Assembly: GCF_014205225.1 (NCBI RefSeq)
Contig: NZ_JACHNB010000001.1
Span: 6,119,501-6,183,500 of the forward strand
Source of the DNA: Actinoplanes octamycinicus
Lineage (GTDB): Bacteria; Actinomycetota; Actinomycetes; Mycobacteriales; Micromonosporaceae
Length of the DNA: 64,000 bases
Reading direction: 5' to 3'
Shown here: positions 51,401 through 59,401 of the stretch, piece by piece
Position numbering within the stretch: the first letter of the stretch is position 1
Layout: each line of letters begins with the position of its first letter
The notes under the pieces: model-generated
Told to the model about the DNA's origin: nothing
What the model saw: the letters and a program-made list of their open reading frames with translations, nothing else
Databases searched by the model: none
Made by a program: the position numbers and the translations under genes

Positions 51401-51745
51401 GCGCGCCAGCCGGCTCGTGGGCAGGAGTTGTGCCAGGCTGGCTGACTCGATCAAGCGGTTCACTCGCTTGGTGCCCGGCGCCTCCGGCGCCATCGTGAGC
51501 AAGGCGGCACGCAATGCCCACAGACGCTCCGGGCGCTCCATGCAGGTCAGTAAGATCGTTACGACGTGTAGCCGTGGGTCCTGGTTTTCCGCTATGTCGG
51601 GGAGATCGCGGGTGCCGCGCCGGACGAGTTGCAACAGAAGCCGCCGATCGGCCAGCGAGCCCATGAACGGTATCTCGACCAGTGCCGCGATCAGGCTGGC
51701 GCGGAACTCCGCGAAGGGATCGAGGGGGCCGGTGTTCCGGACCAT
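48473..51745 (-). CDS. STAND NTPase: EAD2-like domain, NB-ARC, TPR repeats
   Basis: 1090 residues from ATG 51745, after GGGGAGGATCA. Residues about 14-110 form a helical effector-associated domain (FRASLIAALVEIPFMGSLAD, DPRLHVVTILLTCMERPERL) of the EAD2 type. After a disordered acidic linker comes NB-ARC: FTGREDLLDLL, Walker A HGMGGVGKTQVAIEY (305-319), Walker B WLLVFDNAES (381-390), and ALGDLPLAVEQAAAW as the GLPL motif. Residues about 645-1090 are TPR units with the -HP-TL- pattern. The domain order matches FxsT-like TPR proteins and EAD-STAND conflict proteins: TPRs sense, the NTPase switches, the EAD recruits an effector. Divergent to a larger paralogue. Confidence 0.92.
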   Translation of the reverse strand: MVRNTGPLDPFAEFRASLIAALVEIPFMGSLADRRLLLQLVRRGTRDLPDIAENQDPRLHVVTILLTCMERPERLWALRAALLTMAPEAPGTKRVNRLIESASLAQLLPTSRLARARDALASATLEIDADSWRPGFIQSHPAIDLPDLGLVAAFDHLTLLTGKEDARPPALLLIDHVTALVQGVRAEELRVWSDETSDLLGLPAGQRPTDERTREDDEVAETVNPDLREAPDPISASSPDSSADGDIADVMPPVGLSEPLRRLPQVWGDVPPRNPNFTGREDLLDLLHRQLMSVREAAVLPQAVHGMGGVGKTQVAIEYVHRHSSEYDLIWWIPAEQHSQLLSSLTGLAQRLRLDVSPEASSAVPAVREALSTGQTGHAAWLLVFDNAESLQNVRQFFPTGGAGKILVTSRNPEWAWHARALEVDVFTRQESIQFLVNRVPGLTEQDADRLAYALGDLPLAVEQAAAWQAATGMPVEEYLRLLDDKRIELLEDAASPDYPVSVAAAWNVSLDALERVNPAAFQLLQVCSFLSAEPIPREFFAGPPASPIADPLDDTLRDSFKLSRALRDIQRYALAKLNHRNNTLQIHRLVQAVLISRMDEKQRALMRAGAQTLLAGANPHTPARRSRWDRYQALVPHVTTAGAVESQDPNVQLLVHETTEFLYHWGDHRGCHEFAEQAYLIWRDSLGESDPQTLRMMKFLGLVCFALGRYEQAGTLVEGALRLCSAAWGDEDEGTLDAMLLMAVSHRTRGEFASAKGVNERVLEICRRTLGEQDPVTLRAAAHLGSSLRLTGEFAAAADLDRATYQQQSEVLGGDDPDTLLTLSHYATDIREAGDFLQARAQQEEVLERTLAAYGPRHPPAMRASRNLAVARRKAGDHDGALRLATETAERFRTQYGESHPDTMAATLTLAVDLRHAGRLDESFKLGQATLDRYRAILGPDHPHTLAAEVNLAVVKRLRGDVEAANRADSQVIELLRDKLGPDHPTTLCCATNLASDRFSLGLGQEAFELDTDTLARSERVLGVEHPATLAVGVNLALDLRLLDRIQEGDRILADTLQRLRTVLGDRHPATLNALQSLRADCDLDPMPL

Positions 51746-51898
51746 TGATCCTCCCCGCGAGATCGGGCGAGGGGGATGCACCGCACCCCGCTCATCGCCG
51801 CACAGTCTACTCACCACCGGGTGGTCTTTACGTATGCTGGATCGCGGCACGGGCGCTCAGACGTGCACCATGGATCCGGTGAGGCGGAGGCGACGTCC
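51746..51898. promoter_or_regulatory. Divergent promoter region of the two STAND genes
   Basis: 153 nt. TATGCT at 51833-51838 (plus strand) and TAGACT at 51809-51804 (minus strand) fit the -10 form TAnnnT, but no good -35 hexamers are present, so activators or alternative sigma factors may be needed. No clear palindrome. Confidence 0.35.
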
Positions 51899-54800
51899 AT
51901 GCGGGATCCGGAGAGCCGCGATCCAGCCGAAGCATGGCGCGCTGCCTTGGTCGAGGGACTGCTCGAGGTGCCCGCCTTCCGTTCGGTCCGTGACCGGGTC
52001 GACCTGATTCATGCGATCCGCCGCGCCTGTCCGGGTTTCCCGGACGTCCCGGAGAGCGCTGAGGGGCAGCAGCACGTCGTGGCGATCGTCCGGGCGCTGC
52101 TGGATCTGCCCCGGGCGCTGCCCGCGTTGCTCAGCGAGCTCGAACTGCTGGCACCGGGCCAACTGGCCACGGAGCACGTCCGCGGCCTGATCGAGGCGGT
52201 CACCCTGGCCGATCTCCTTCCCGGAGCCGAGTTGGACCGCGGCCGGGCACTGGTCCACCAGGCGGGTGGTTCGCTCGACCAGTTCGACCGCCTGGTCTCG
52301 CGCCCGGGTCTCGGCGACGGTGTTCCCGCGGCGTTGCGCCTTGCCGACCGGATCGCGACCGGTCGGGATCTGGCCGCGTGGGTCGCCCGGCACGCCAGCC
52401 GGATCGGGATCTCGGTCGGCCGTGCCTCCGCCGCGCCCTCGCCGGTTGGCGAATCCGGCCCGCTACAGCTCGACCCTGCCCCGCATGAGCTGCTCACCGC
52501 CCAGCTGGACAACGCGCAGCACCCGTACCAGTTCTTCGAGGGGCACGTCCCCGCACTGTCCAAGATCTACGTCCACCAGCGAGGCGAACCGGCGGAGACC
52601 GGTCAGCCGGGTGGCGAGGCGGTGCTCACCGTCCCGCAGATGCTCACCCAGCACCGTGACACGCTGGTGGTGGCCGGTCCCGGGATGGGCAAGTCCACGC
52701 TGGTCTGGCGGATCCAGCGGGACCAGGCGCAGTGGTGGCTCGATCCGGCGCGCACCACCGCCGTCGAGTCCTCCGAACTCGGCCGGTTCGTGCCGATCGC
52801 CGTCCCGGCCAGCCTGCTGGTCGAACAGAGCATCGATGCCGCGATCGCGGAGTCGGTCCGCGGGCTCGGCTGCCAGCAGGACATCCGTCGCCTGCTCGGC
52901 ATGCCGCCGGTGCCCGGCGGTAGCTGGCTCGTGATGATCGACGGCGTCGACGAGGTGCTGAACAGCCGGGAACGGTCGGTGGTGCTGAACAAGATCGCCA
53001 ACCGGATCGGCCGGGACGAGCCGTCGCTGCGTTTTCTGATCACCACCCGCCCCCTGCCGTTCGGCTATCTGACCGATCTGCGTACCCAGGGCATCGCGCA
53101 GTTCGGGTTGAAGGGATTCGACCGCGCCGACCTGACCTCGTTCGCCGTCAAGTGGTTCGCGGCCCGGGATCGAGGCGAGTCGGCGGGCGCGTTGGCCGAT
53201 CGGTTCGTGGACGAGGTGAACGCAGCCGGACTGAGCAGCCTCGTCGAAGTCCCGCTGCTGGCCACCATCGCCGCGCTGGCCTTCGAGAGCGACCCGCACA
53301 AGCCGTTGCCGCAGGGGCGCGCCCTGCTCTACGAGTGGTTCGTCACCCATCTGCGCTATGGCCGTCCTGCACCACCACCGGGCACCGGATCGGAACTGGA
53401 AAAGTCCCGACCGGCTTGGCACCGTGCCTGGCAGTGGGTCGAGGAAAACATCGTCGAACTCCTGGAGCACCTCGCCGATGGGCATCTGGATCGGCATGCC
53501 GATCCGATCGACCAGCGCGCCGAGGCCTGGGTCACCAACAACTGTCCGGACCGGATCACCATGGTGCCGGGGTGGCGCGCCAAGCTGCGTGACATCCTGA
53601 CCGCCACCTCCCTGCTCACCGTGAACGGTGCCGGCCAGGTCGCGTTCACCCACCACAGCTTCGCCGAGTTTCTGGCCGCCGGGCCGCGAGCCCTCGACTT
53701 CGACGTCGACGAGTGGACCACCGACATCCTCAGCCCGCACCGCCGTGGATTGGCGATCTTCGTGCTCGCCCGCCGCACCGAACTGCCCGACCCGCAGGTG
53801 GAGGCCCTCCTCGACGGGTTCGGGGAACACCTCATCGCGGCCGGGGACATCCTCGCGGAGGGGATCGGGGTCGCCGTTCCGCTCCGCCGACGTGTGGTGT
53901 CCGCGCTGGTCGACCAACTGATCCGGGAGGACGACAACGCGCCGGAGGCGCTCCGGGTGCTGGCGACGCTCAGCGCCGACGACGAGGTCGCCGCCCTCCT
54001 GGCCGACATCGTGGACGACAGCGCCAACCCGCCTTGGGTCCGAGCGACCGTCGCAGACGCCCTGGACGTCCGGGACCGCGGTGGCCGCCTGCGCCGGCTC
54101 GTGACCGACCATTCCCTGCCGGACGACGTTCGGCGCTGGGCCGCCGAGCAGTCCGGCGACGTCAATGCGACGCCGGCGCCCGCCACGGGACCGGTCGGGT
54201 TCATGCCGGCAGCGGCTGCCACCCCCCTGTCGCGGCACGTCTTCTACCGCGACCTGAATGATCTTTCCGCCCGCCCGGAGGATCGGCTTCGCATCGCGGT
54301 CAGCCTGGCCGTCTGGGGTGACCCGGCCGGATCCGCGGCGCTGCGGCGCTCGCTGACCGATCCGGTGTTCAGCCTCGACCAGCGGCTGGTGGCGGCGCGC
54401 ACCCTGCGCGAGCGGGATCCGGACAGCCTGGTGTTCCTGCGGGGGGTCGCCCAGGCGACAGCACACCCCGACGAAGTACGTGCGGCCGCAGCTCTTGCGG
54501 TCATCGAGTCAGGCGACAGTCGGCCGGCGGAGCCGGCTTCCACCGGGGCGACTGTGTTCACGGTGGCCGAGTCGCTCGCCGCGGCGATCCTCACGCTGCC
54601 GTTCATCAACACCGTTCAGGAACGCCGGCGCCTGGTGAGCTTGGCCGGCCAGTGGCTGTCCGAGCCGCCGGCCGTGGCCGAGAGCCAGGATGCCCGGGCT
54701 CACGTGACCGCCCTGGCCCGTGCCTACCTGTCCGAGCCGCGGGCCGTGTGGAGCCTGCTGGACGCCTTGGCCACGATGGCCCCCGCCGCCATCGGGACCA

Positions 54801-57667
54801 TCCGGGCCCACGTCGTCGTCGAGTCCGCGACTCTGGCCGTTCTGCTCACCGACAGCGAGCGCGACCGTGCCGTCCGCCTGCTCGAACAGGTCGAGGCGAC
54901 CGCCCCGGCCACCGTCTGGCAGCTCGAGTTGCGTACCCTCGACGGCACCACCGGCGAGCTGGTGCGCACCTTCGGTGAGCTTGCCGGGCAGCCGATCCGG
55001 CGGGGAGAGATCCCACCCGCGGCGATCCTGATGACGCGAGTCGCCAGTGCTGTCAGCGGCCCTCTGGGAGTGGACCTGCAGGCCTGGTGCGACCAGGTCG
55101 TCCGTCGGTTCACCGGCGAGCGCCCGGCGGTGCCGGATTCCTCGGCCCAGGACAAGGGCGCCGTACCCGGGGCCGAGCCCGACAAGTCTCCGTCAGGTCC
55201 GCTGCTCGGCGGCATCCCACCCCGCAGCTCCGCGTTCGCCGGCCGACTCGGCGTCCTGGCGGAGCTCGCCGCCCAGATGCGGCGCGGGCCGGATTCAGCC
55301 GTGCTCGTCCGGGCCTTGCACGGCATGGGCGGTGTGGGGAAATCCCAGATCGCCGTCGAGTTCGTGCATCGGCACCGAGCGGACTACGACCTGATCTGGT
55401 GGATACCGGCGGAGCAGCCGAGCCTGATCGTGTCATCCTTGACCTCGCTTGCGCACCGGCTCGGGCTCGACGACGCGGCCGGGGCGCAGGCGGCGGTCAC
55501 GGCCGTGCGGGAGGCGTTGAGCACCGGCCGCACGGGCTTTCGCAACTGGCTGCTCGTCTTCGACAACGCCGAGTCGATCCAGCAGGTCCGGCCGTTCCTG
55601 CCCACCGGCGGCACCGGCAACGTGCTGATCACCAGCCGGAGTCCGGACTGGGGCTCGGTGGCCCAGGCGATCGAGGTCGACGTCTTCACCCGTGACGAGA
55701 GCATTGAGCTGCTGCGTGACCGCGTCCCGGAGCTGACCGACGACGAAGCGCATCGTCTCGCCGACGCGCTGGGCGACCTGCCGCTCGCACTCGAGCAGGC
55801 AGCGGCCTGGCGCGCGGCCACCGGCATGCCCACCGACGAGTACCTGCGGATCCTCGATGAGATGCGCCTGGAACTGCTGGACGCCGCACCGGGCCCGGAC
55901 TACCCGAACTCGGTGGCGGCGGCCTTCACCATGTCGTTCGACCGCCTGCAAGCCGACAACCCGGCCGCTATGACGCTGCTGCGGGTCTGCTCGATCCTGG
56001 CTCCCGAGCCGATCGCCCGCCAGATGTTCGCCGTGCCGCCCGGCGCACCGATCTCGCCGCCGGAACTCGCCGAACTGCTGAGCAGCTCGATCGGCCTGGC
56101 CCGGGCGATTCGTGACCTGCAGCGCTATGCGCTGGTCAGGGTGGACCATCGGGCGAATACCATCCAGCTGCATCGGCTGGTGCAGACGGTCGTCCTCGGG
56201 CAGATGGCGGATGACGAGCGGACCGAGATGCGGAACGCGGCGCAGTGGCTGCTGGCCACCAACGATCCCGGCCTGCCGGAGCGACCGGCGGCGTGGGCGC
56301 GCTATCTCCAGATCCGTCCGCACTTCGCCGCCTCCGGTGCGGCCACCTCTGACGACCCGTACGTGCAGGACCTGGTGGTGAACGTCGCCTTGTTCCTCTG
56401 GCACTGGGGCGATCACCTGGGGGCCTCCGAGCTGGCGGAGCAGGCCTACGACCGATGGCACGAGCAGTACGGTGCTCACCATCCCCGCACGCTGCGGATC
56501 GCTCGGCTGCTGACCACCATCCGCCAGACGCTCGGTGACGTCGGCGCCGCCGCGGAATTGATCGCCACCATGGTGGATCGTGAAGCTTCGCACGAAGACC
56601 GGGTGGAGACGCTGACGCTGATGGCGTCCCATCTGCGGGCGAAAGGCGCCTTCGCCACCGCTTTGACCAGGGACGCCGACGCGATCGAGATCGCTCGTAG
56701 GGAACTCGGGCCCGAGGATCCGATCTCGCTGGCCGCCGCCGGAAGCTTGGCGACCAGCGTCCGGCTGGCCGGCCGCTTCCGGGACGCCAAGGGCCTTGCG
56801 GAGGATACTTACCGCCTCTGCCAGGTCGAGCTGGGCGATGACGCCATGCTGACCATGTTGGTGCTCGACGGCTTGATCGTCGACCTGCGTGAGTCAGGTG
56901 ACCACGACCGCGCCCAGCGGTGGCACGAGGATCTCTACCAGCGGCAGGTCGAACAGTTCGGCGGCTCCTGCCCGGCGACCCTGCGGGTCGGCCGCAACCT
57001 CGCCATCTCCTGGCGGCGGGCTGGGGACCTTGCCGAGAGCCGCAGATTGGCCGAGACGATCCTGGACCTGCAGCTGCGCCGGTACGGCGAGGAGCATCCC
57101 GACACGATGGCAGCCGCCGCGACCTTCGCCATCGAGTTGCGGATAGCCGGCGATCTCCAGGCTGCCGAGTCGCTGGGGTCGGCCACCGCCGAGCGGTACG
57201 CCCGGATGTTCGGAGTGGATCACCCGCAGACTCTGGTGTGCCGGGCCGGGCTAGCCGTCATCCGCCGGCTCGTCGGTGACCCGCAAACCGCACTGGCGCA
57301 GAACCGGGACCTGCTGGCCGCGTTCTCCGCGAGCCTTGGCGCGGACCACCCGACCACGTTGACCTGTGCCATGAACGTGGGCAGCGACCTCTTCGCCGCA
57401 GGCGAACCGCAGAGCGCCTTCGAGCACGACGCCACGGTCGTCGACCGCTTCGAGCGGGTCAGTGGCATCGATCATCCTCTGGCCCTGGCCGCCACCACGA
57501 ACCTGGCGCTCGACCTGCGCGCTCTCGGCCGCGGGCCGGAAGCCGACCAATTGCAGAGCGACACCCTGATGCGGATGCGCCGCACACTCGGTGACCAGCA
57601 TCCGGCGACTCTCAGCGCGTTGCGCAGCATCCGGGCCGAGGGCGACATCGACCTGCTGCCGATCTGA
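51899..57667 (+). CDS. Double STAND NTPase: EAD2-like, NACHT, helical region, EAD2-like, NB-ARC, TPR
   Basis: 1922 residues from ATG 51899 after GAGGCGGAGG. First half: EAD2-like domain (about 10-105, WRAALVEGLLEVPAFRSVRD), NACHT-type NTPase with Walker A GPGMGKST (260-267) and Walker B WLVMIDGVDEV (343-353), then a HEAT-like helical region to about 870. Second half repeats the layout of the divergent 1090-residue protein: EAD2-like domain (about 885-983, ESLAAAILTLPFINTVQERR), linker, NB-ARC with HGMGGVGKS (1141-1149), WLLVFDNAES (1217-1226) and ALGDLPLALEQAAAW, then TPRs from about 1488. It therefore looks like a fusion of two complete STAND proteins. Both P-loops are intact. A role in conflict sensing is inferred from the families; the trigger and effector are unknown. 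Confidence 0.92.
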   Translation: MRDPESRDPAEAWRAALVEGLLEVPAFRSVRDRVDLIHAIRRACPGFPDVPESAEGQQHVVAIVRALLDLPRALPALLSELELLAPGQLATEHVRGLIEAVTLADLLPGAELDRGRALVHQAGGSLDQFDRLVSRPGLGDGVPAALRLADRIATGRDLAAWVARHASRIGISVGRASAAPSPVGESGPLQLDPAPHELLTAQLDNAQHPYQFFEGHVPALSKIYVHQRGEPAETGQPGGEAVLTVPQMLTQHRDTLVVAGPGMGKSTLVWRIQRDQAQWWLDPARTTAVESSELGRFVPIAVPASLLVEQSIDAAIAESVRGLGCQQDIRRLLGMPPVPGGSWLVMIDGVDEVLNSRERSVVLNKIANRIGRDEPSLRFLITTRPLPFGYLTDLRTQGIAQFGLKGFDRADLTSFAVKWFAARDRGESAGALADRFVDEVNAAGLSSLVEVPLLATIAALAFESDPHKPLPQGRALLYEWFVTHLRYGRPAPPPGTGSELEKSRPAWHRAWQWVEENIVELLEHLADGHLDRHADPIDQRAEAWVTNNCPDRITMVPGWRAKLRDILTATSLLTVNGAGQVAFTHHSFAEFLAAGPRALDFDVDEWTTDILSPHRRGLAIFVLARRTELPDPQVEALLDGFGEHLIAAGDILAEGIGVAVPLRRRVVSALVDQLIREDDNAPEALRVLATLSADDEVAALLADIVDDSANPPWVRATVADALDVRDRGGRLRRLVTDHSLPDDVRRWAAEQSGDVNATPAPATGPVGFMPAAAATPLSRHVFYRDLNDLSARPEDRLRIAVSLAVWGDPAGSAALRRSLTDPVFSLDQRLVAARTLRERDPDSLVFLRGVAQATAHPDEVRAAAALAVIESGDSRPAEPASTGATVFTVAESLAAAILTLPFINTVQERRRLVSLAGQWLSEPPAVAESQDARAHVTALARAYLSEPRAVWSLLDALATMAPAAIGTIRAHVVVESATLAVLLTDSERDRAVRLLEQVEATAPATVWQLELRTLDGTTGELVRTFGELAGQPIRRGEIPPAAILMTRVASAVSGPLGVDLQAWCDQVVRRFTGERPAVPDSSAQDKGAVPGAEPDKSPSGPLLGGIPPRSSAFAGRLGVLAELAAQMRRGPDSAVLVRALHGMGGVGKSQIAVEFVHRHRADYDLIWWIPAEQPSLIVSSLTSLAHRLGLDDAAGAQAAVTAVREALSTGRTGFRNWLLVFDNAESIQQVRPFLPTGGTGNVLITSRSPDWGSVAQAIEVDVFTRDESIELLRDRVPELTDDEAHRLADALGDLPLALEQAAAWRAATGMPTDEYLRILDEMRLELLDAAPGPDYPNSVAAAFTMSFDRLQADNPAAMTLLRVCSILAPEPIARQMFAVPPGAPISPPELAELLSSSIGLARAIRDLQRYALVRVDHRANTIQLHRLVQTVVLGQMADDERTEMRNAAQWLLATNDPGLPERPAAWARYLQIRPHFAASGAATSDDPYVQDLVVNVALFLWHWGDHLGASELAEQAYDRWHEQYGAHHPRTLRIARLLTTIRQTLGDVGAAAELIATMVDREASHEDRVETLTLMASHLRAKGAFATALTRDADAIEIARRELGPEDPISLAAAGSLATSVRLAGRFRDAKGLAEDTYRLCQVELGDDAMLTMLVLDGLIVDLRESGDHDRAQRWHEDLYQRQVEQFGGSCPATLRVGRNLAISWRRAGDLAESRRLAETILDLQLRRYGEEHPDTMAAAATFAIELRIAGDLQAAESLGSATAERYARMFGVDHPQTLVCRAGLAVIRRLVGDPQTALAQNRDLLAAFSASLGADHPTTLTCAMNVGSDLFAAGEPQSAFEHDATVVDRFERVSGIDHPLALAATTNLALDLRALGRGPEADQLQSDTLMRMRRTLGDQHPATLSALRSIRAEGDIDLLPI

Positions 57668-57900
57668 CCCCGGAGAACGCTGCCTGGACACGCTGCCGCG
57701 CCAAGCCGGTCACGCGTAGCGCCCGGGTCAGCCGGATACGCCGACTCCCGTTGCGGCGCGCGAGCCGCATCTGCGCGACGCACTGACCGGGGAGGCTCGG
57801 GCATCGTCGGTGGGTCCATGGCGAATGGCGTTGCGGTTCGCTGAGGTCGTGGCGAGGCTGGCGGTGTTTTCCGGCTCGGTGACGGCGGGAGGGGTGGGCT

Positions 57901-58695
57901 GTGGAGTCTTCGGAGCGGCTTGGGGCGTGGGGGGCCGGGGCGCAGCAGGGGGACGCGGTTCTGGCTGACGGAGTCGTACGGAAAACGGTGGGGCCTTGGA
58001 CACCGGCGGTCTTCGCGCTGCTCCGCCACCTTGAGCGGGAGGGTTTTGCGGGGGCGCCGCGGGTGGTCGGGGATGGGTTCGGTTTCGTGCCGGGGGAGTC
58101 GCCGCATCCGAGGGCCTGGGCGGACGACGCCGTGGCTGGGGTGGGGGTGCTGCTGCGCGGGCTGCATGACGCGACCGCGAGCTTCGCGCCGCCGGCGGGG
58201 GCGGTGTGGCAGGCGAGCTGGCTGCGCGATCTGGGCGGGGACGACGTGGTGGTCGGGCACGGCGACACCGGGCCGTGGAACATCGTCGGTGCTGGTGGGC
58301 GGCCGGATGCGTTGATCGACTGGGAGTTCGCCGGGCCGGTGGATCGGCTGTGGGAGCTGGCGCAGACGGTGTGGCTGAACGCTCAGCTCGTCGACGACGA
58401 CGTCGCGGAGATGCAGGGGCTGCCGGACGCGCACGCCCGGGCTCGCCAGGCGCGGGCCATCGTCGATGGCTACGGTCTGGCGCGGGCCGAGCGGGACGAC
58501 CTCGTCGACCGGCTCGCCGACGTCGCGATCCACAGTGCGCGCCACGAGGCGGTCGCCGAGGGCGTGACGATCGACAGCACCGCGGCGGTCGGCGGCAACG
58601 GCTACCCGATCCTCTGGGGGATCGCCTGGCGGGCGCGGAGTGCCTCGTGGATCGCCCGGCACCGCACCCTGATCCGCCGGGTGATGGTGGCGTAG
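57901..58695 (+). CDS. Aminoglycoside phosphotransferase-fold (APH) protein
   Basis: 264 residues from GTG 57901. The catalytic loop VVGHGDTGPWNIVG (about 117-130; HGDxxxxN) and the metal-binding DWE in ALIDWEFAGP are intact, so kinase activity on a small molecule is likely. The N-lobe is short. No antibiotic-resistance context; such genes are frequent in actinomycetes and their natural substrates are mostly unknown. The upstream gap 57668-57900 shows nothing I can support. Confidence 0.86.
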   Translation: MESSERLGAWGAGAQQGDAVLADGVVRKTVGPWTPAVFALLRHLEREGFAGAPRVVGDGFGFVPGESPHPRAWADDAVAGVGVLLRGLHDATASFAPPAGAVWQASWLRDLGGDDVVVGHGDTGPWNIVGAGGRPDALIDWEFAGPVDRLWELAQTVWLNAQLVDDDVAEMQGLPDAHARARQARAIVDGYGLARAERDDLVDRLADVAIHSARHEAVAEGVTIDSTAAVGGNGYPILWGIAWRARSASWIARHRTLIRRVMVA

Positions 58696-58707
58696 CGGTG
58701 GTCGGAC

Positions 58708-58734
58708 AGCCTCCCGGTGACCCTCCGGGAGGCT
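58708..58734 (+). terminator. Perfect 10-bp stem hairpin
   Basis: AGCCTCCCGG and CCGGGAGGCT pair fully around TGACCCT, 12 nt after the APH gene stop. Confidence 0.7.
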
Positions 58735-58842
58735 CCTGACGTGCGGAAACGAGCCGTGATCCGGGTCGGTCCGCGCGCGATCAGTCCGATCAGGACGGAA
58801 TTCGGGAGGCGGGGCGAAGGTCGTACCGGGAAAGGTCTTGCG

Positions 58843-58868
58843 CAATGGTCAAGGATCGTTGACCATTG
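58843..58868. promoter_or_regulatory. 26-bp palindromic operator before the ArsR/MFS operon
   Basis: CAATGGTCAA and TTGACCATTG are perfectly complementary around GGATCG. The site ends 5 nt before the ATG of the ArsR-type gene, so a bound repressor would block its transcription or translation start. Autoregulation is the simple reading. Confidence 0.8.
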
Positions 58869-58873
58869 AGCAC

Positions 58874-59401
58874 ATGCCTGTGGATGATCCTGATCAGACG
58901 TTTCATGTCACTACTGCCGAGCAGCTCCGCGCCGTCTCCAACCTGACCCGCCACCGGATCATGGCGGTGCTGCGGTTCGAGCCGGCGACGATCACCCAGA
59001 TCGCCGAGCGGGTGGGGCTGGCCAAGGGAAGTTCGAGCTATCACGTGCGGCTGCTGGAGCGGGCCGGGCTGGTGAAGGTGGTGCGCACGCGGAAGGTGCG
59101 CGGCGTCACCGAGCGGTACTACGCGATCGCCGCGGCCTCGATCGCGTTGCCGGACCCCGGGGTGGGGGAGCCGGATGTGCTGATGCGGCACGCGGTGGCG
59201 GACCTGGAGGCGGCGCCGACCGGTGAGCGGCACGTGCGGATGGCGCACCTGCGACTCACCGACGCGCAGTTCACCGAGCTGGGGAAGCGGTTGCAAGCGT
59301 TGGCGGACGAGTACCGCGCGCTGTCCGATCCGGCGCTGCCGGACGTGTCGATGGTCTTCGCGCTGTTCCGGCCGGCGCGGGGCACGGGGGAGGCCAAATG
59401 A
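58874..59401 (+). CDS. ArsR-type winged-helix repressor
   Basis: 175 residues from ATG 58874; an upstream start at 58838 would put the operator inside the gene. Winged helix at about 15-85: SNLTRHRIMAVLRFEPATIT, ITQIAERVGLAKGSSSYHVRLLERAGLVKVV, then wing TRKVRGVTERYYA. The C-terminal 90 residues are helical. No Cys metal site of classical ArsR is present, so the ligand is probably organic. Its stop overlaps the MFS gene start (ATGA), making the transporter its likely target. Confidence 0.9.
   Translation: MPVDDPDQTFHVTTAEQLRAVSNLTRHRIMAVLRFEPATITQIAERVGLAKGSSSYHVRLLERAGLVKVVRTRKVRGVTERYYAIAAASIALPDPGVGEPDVLMRHAVADLEAAPTGERHVRMAHLRLTDAQFTELGKRLQALADEYRALSDPALPDVSMVFALFRPARGTGEAK

Noticed and set aside
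52463..54466. Long minus-strand frame opposite the large STAND gene
   Set aside because: Composition is that of an antisense shadow, and the plus strand encodes an intact NACHT domain over the same bases.
48473..57667. A classical FxSxx-COOH RiPP cluster, suggested by FxsT-like TPR proteins
   Set aside because: No FxsA-like precursor ending in FxSxx and no radical-SAM FxsB gene is present nearby, so the similarity is taken only as shared NB-ARC-TPR architecture.
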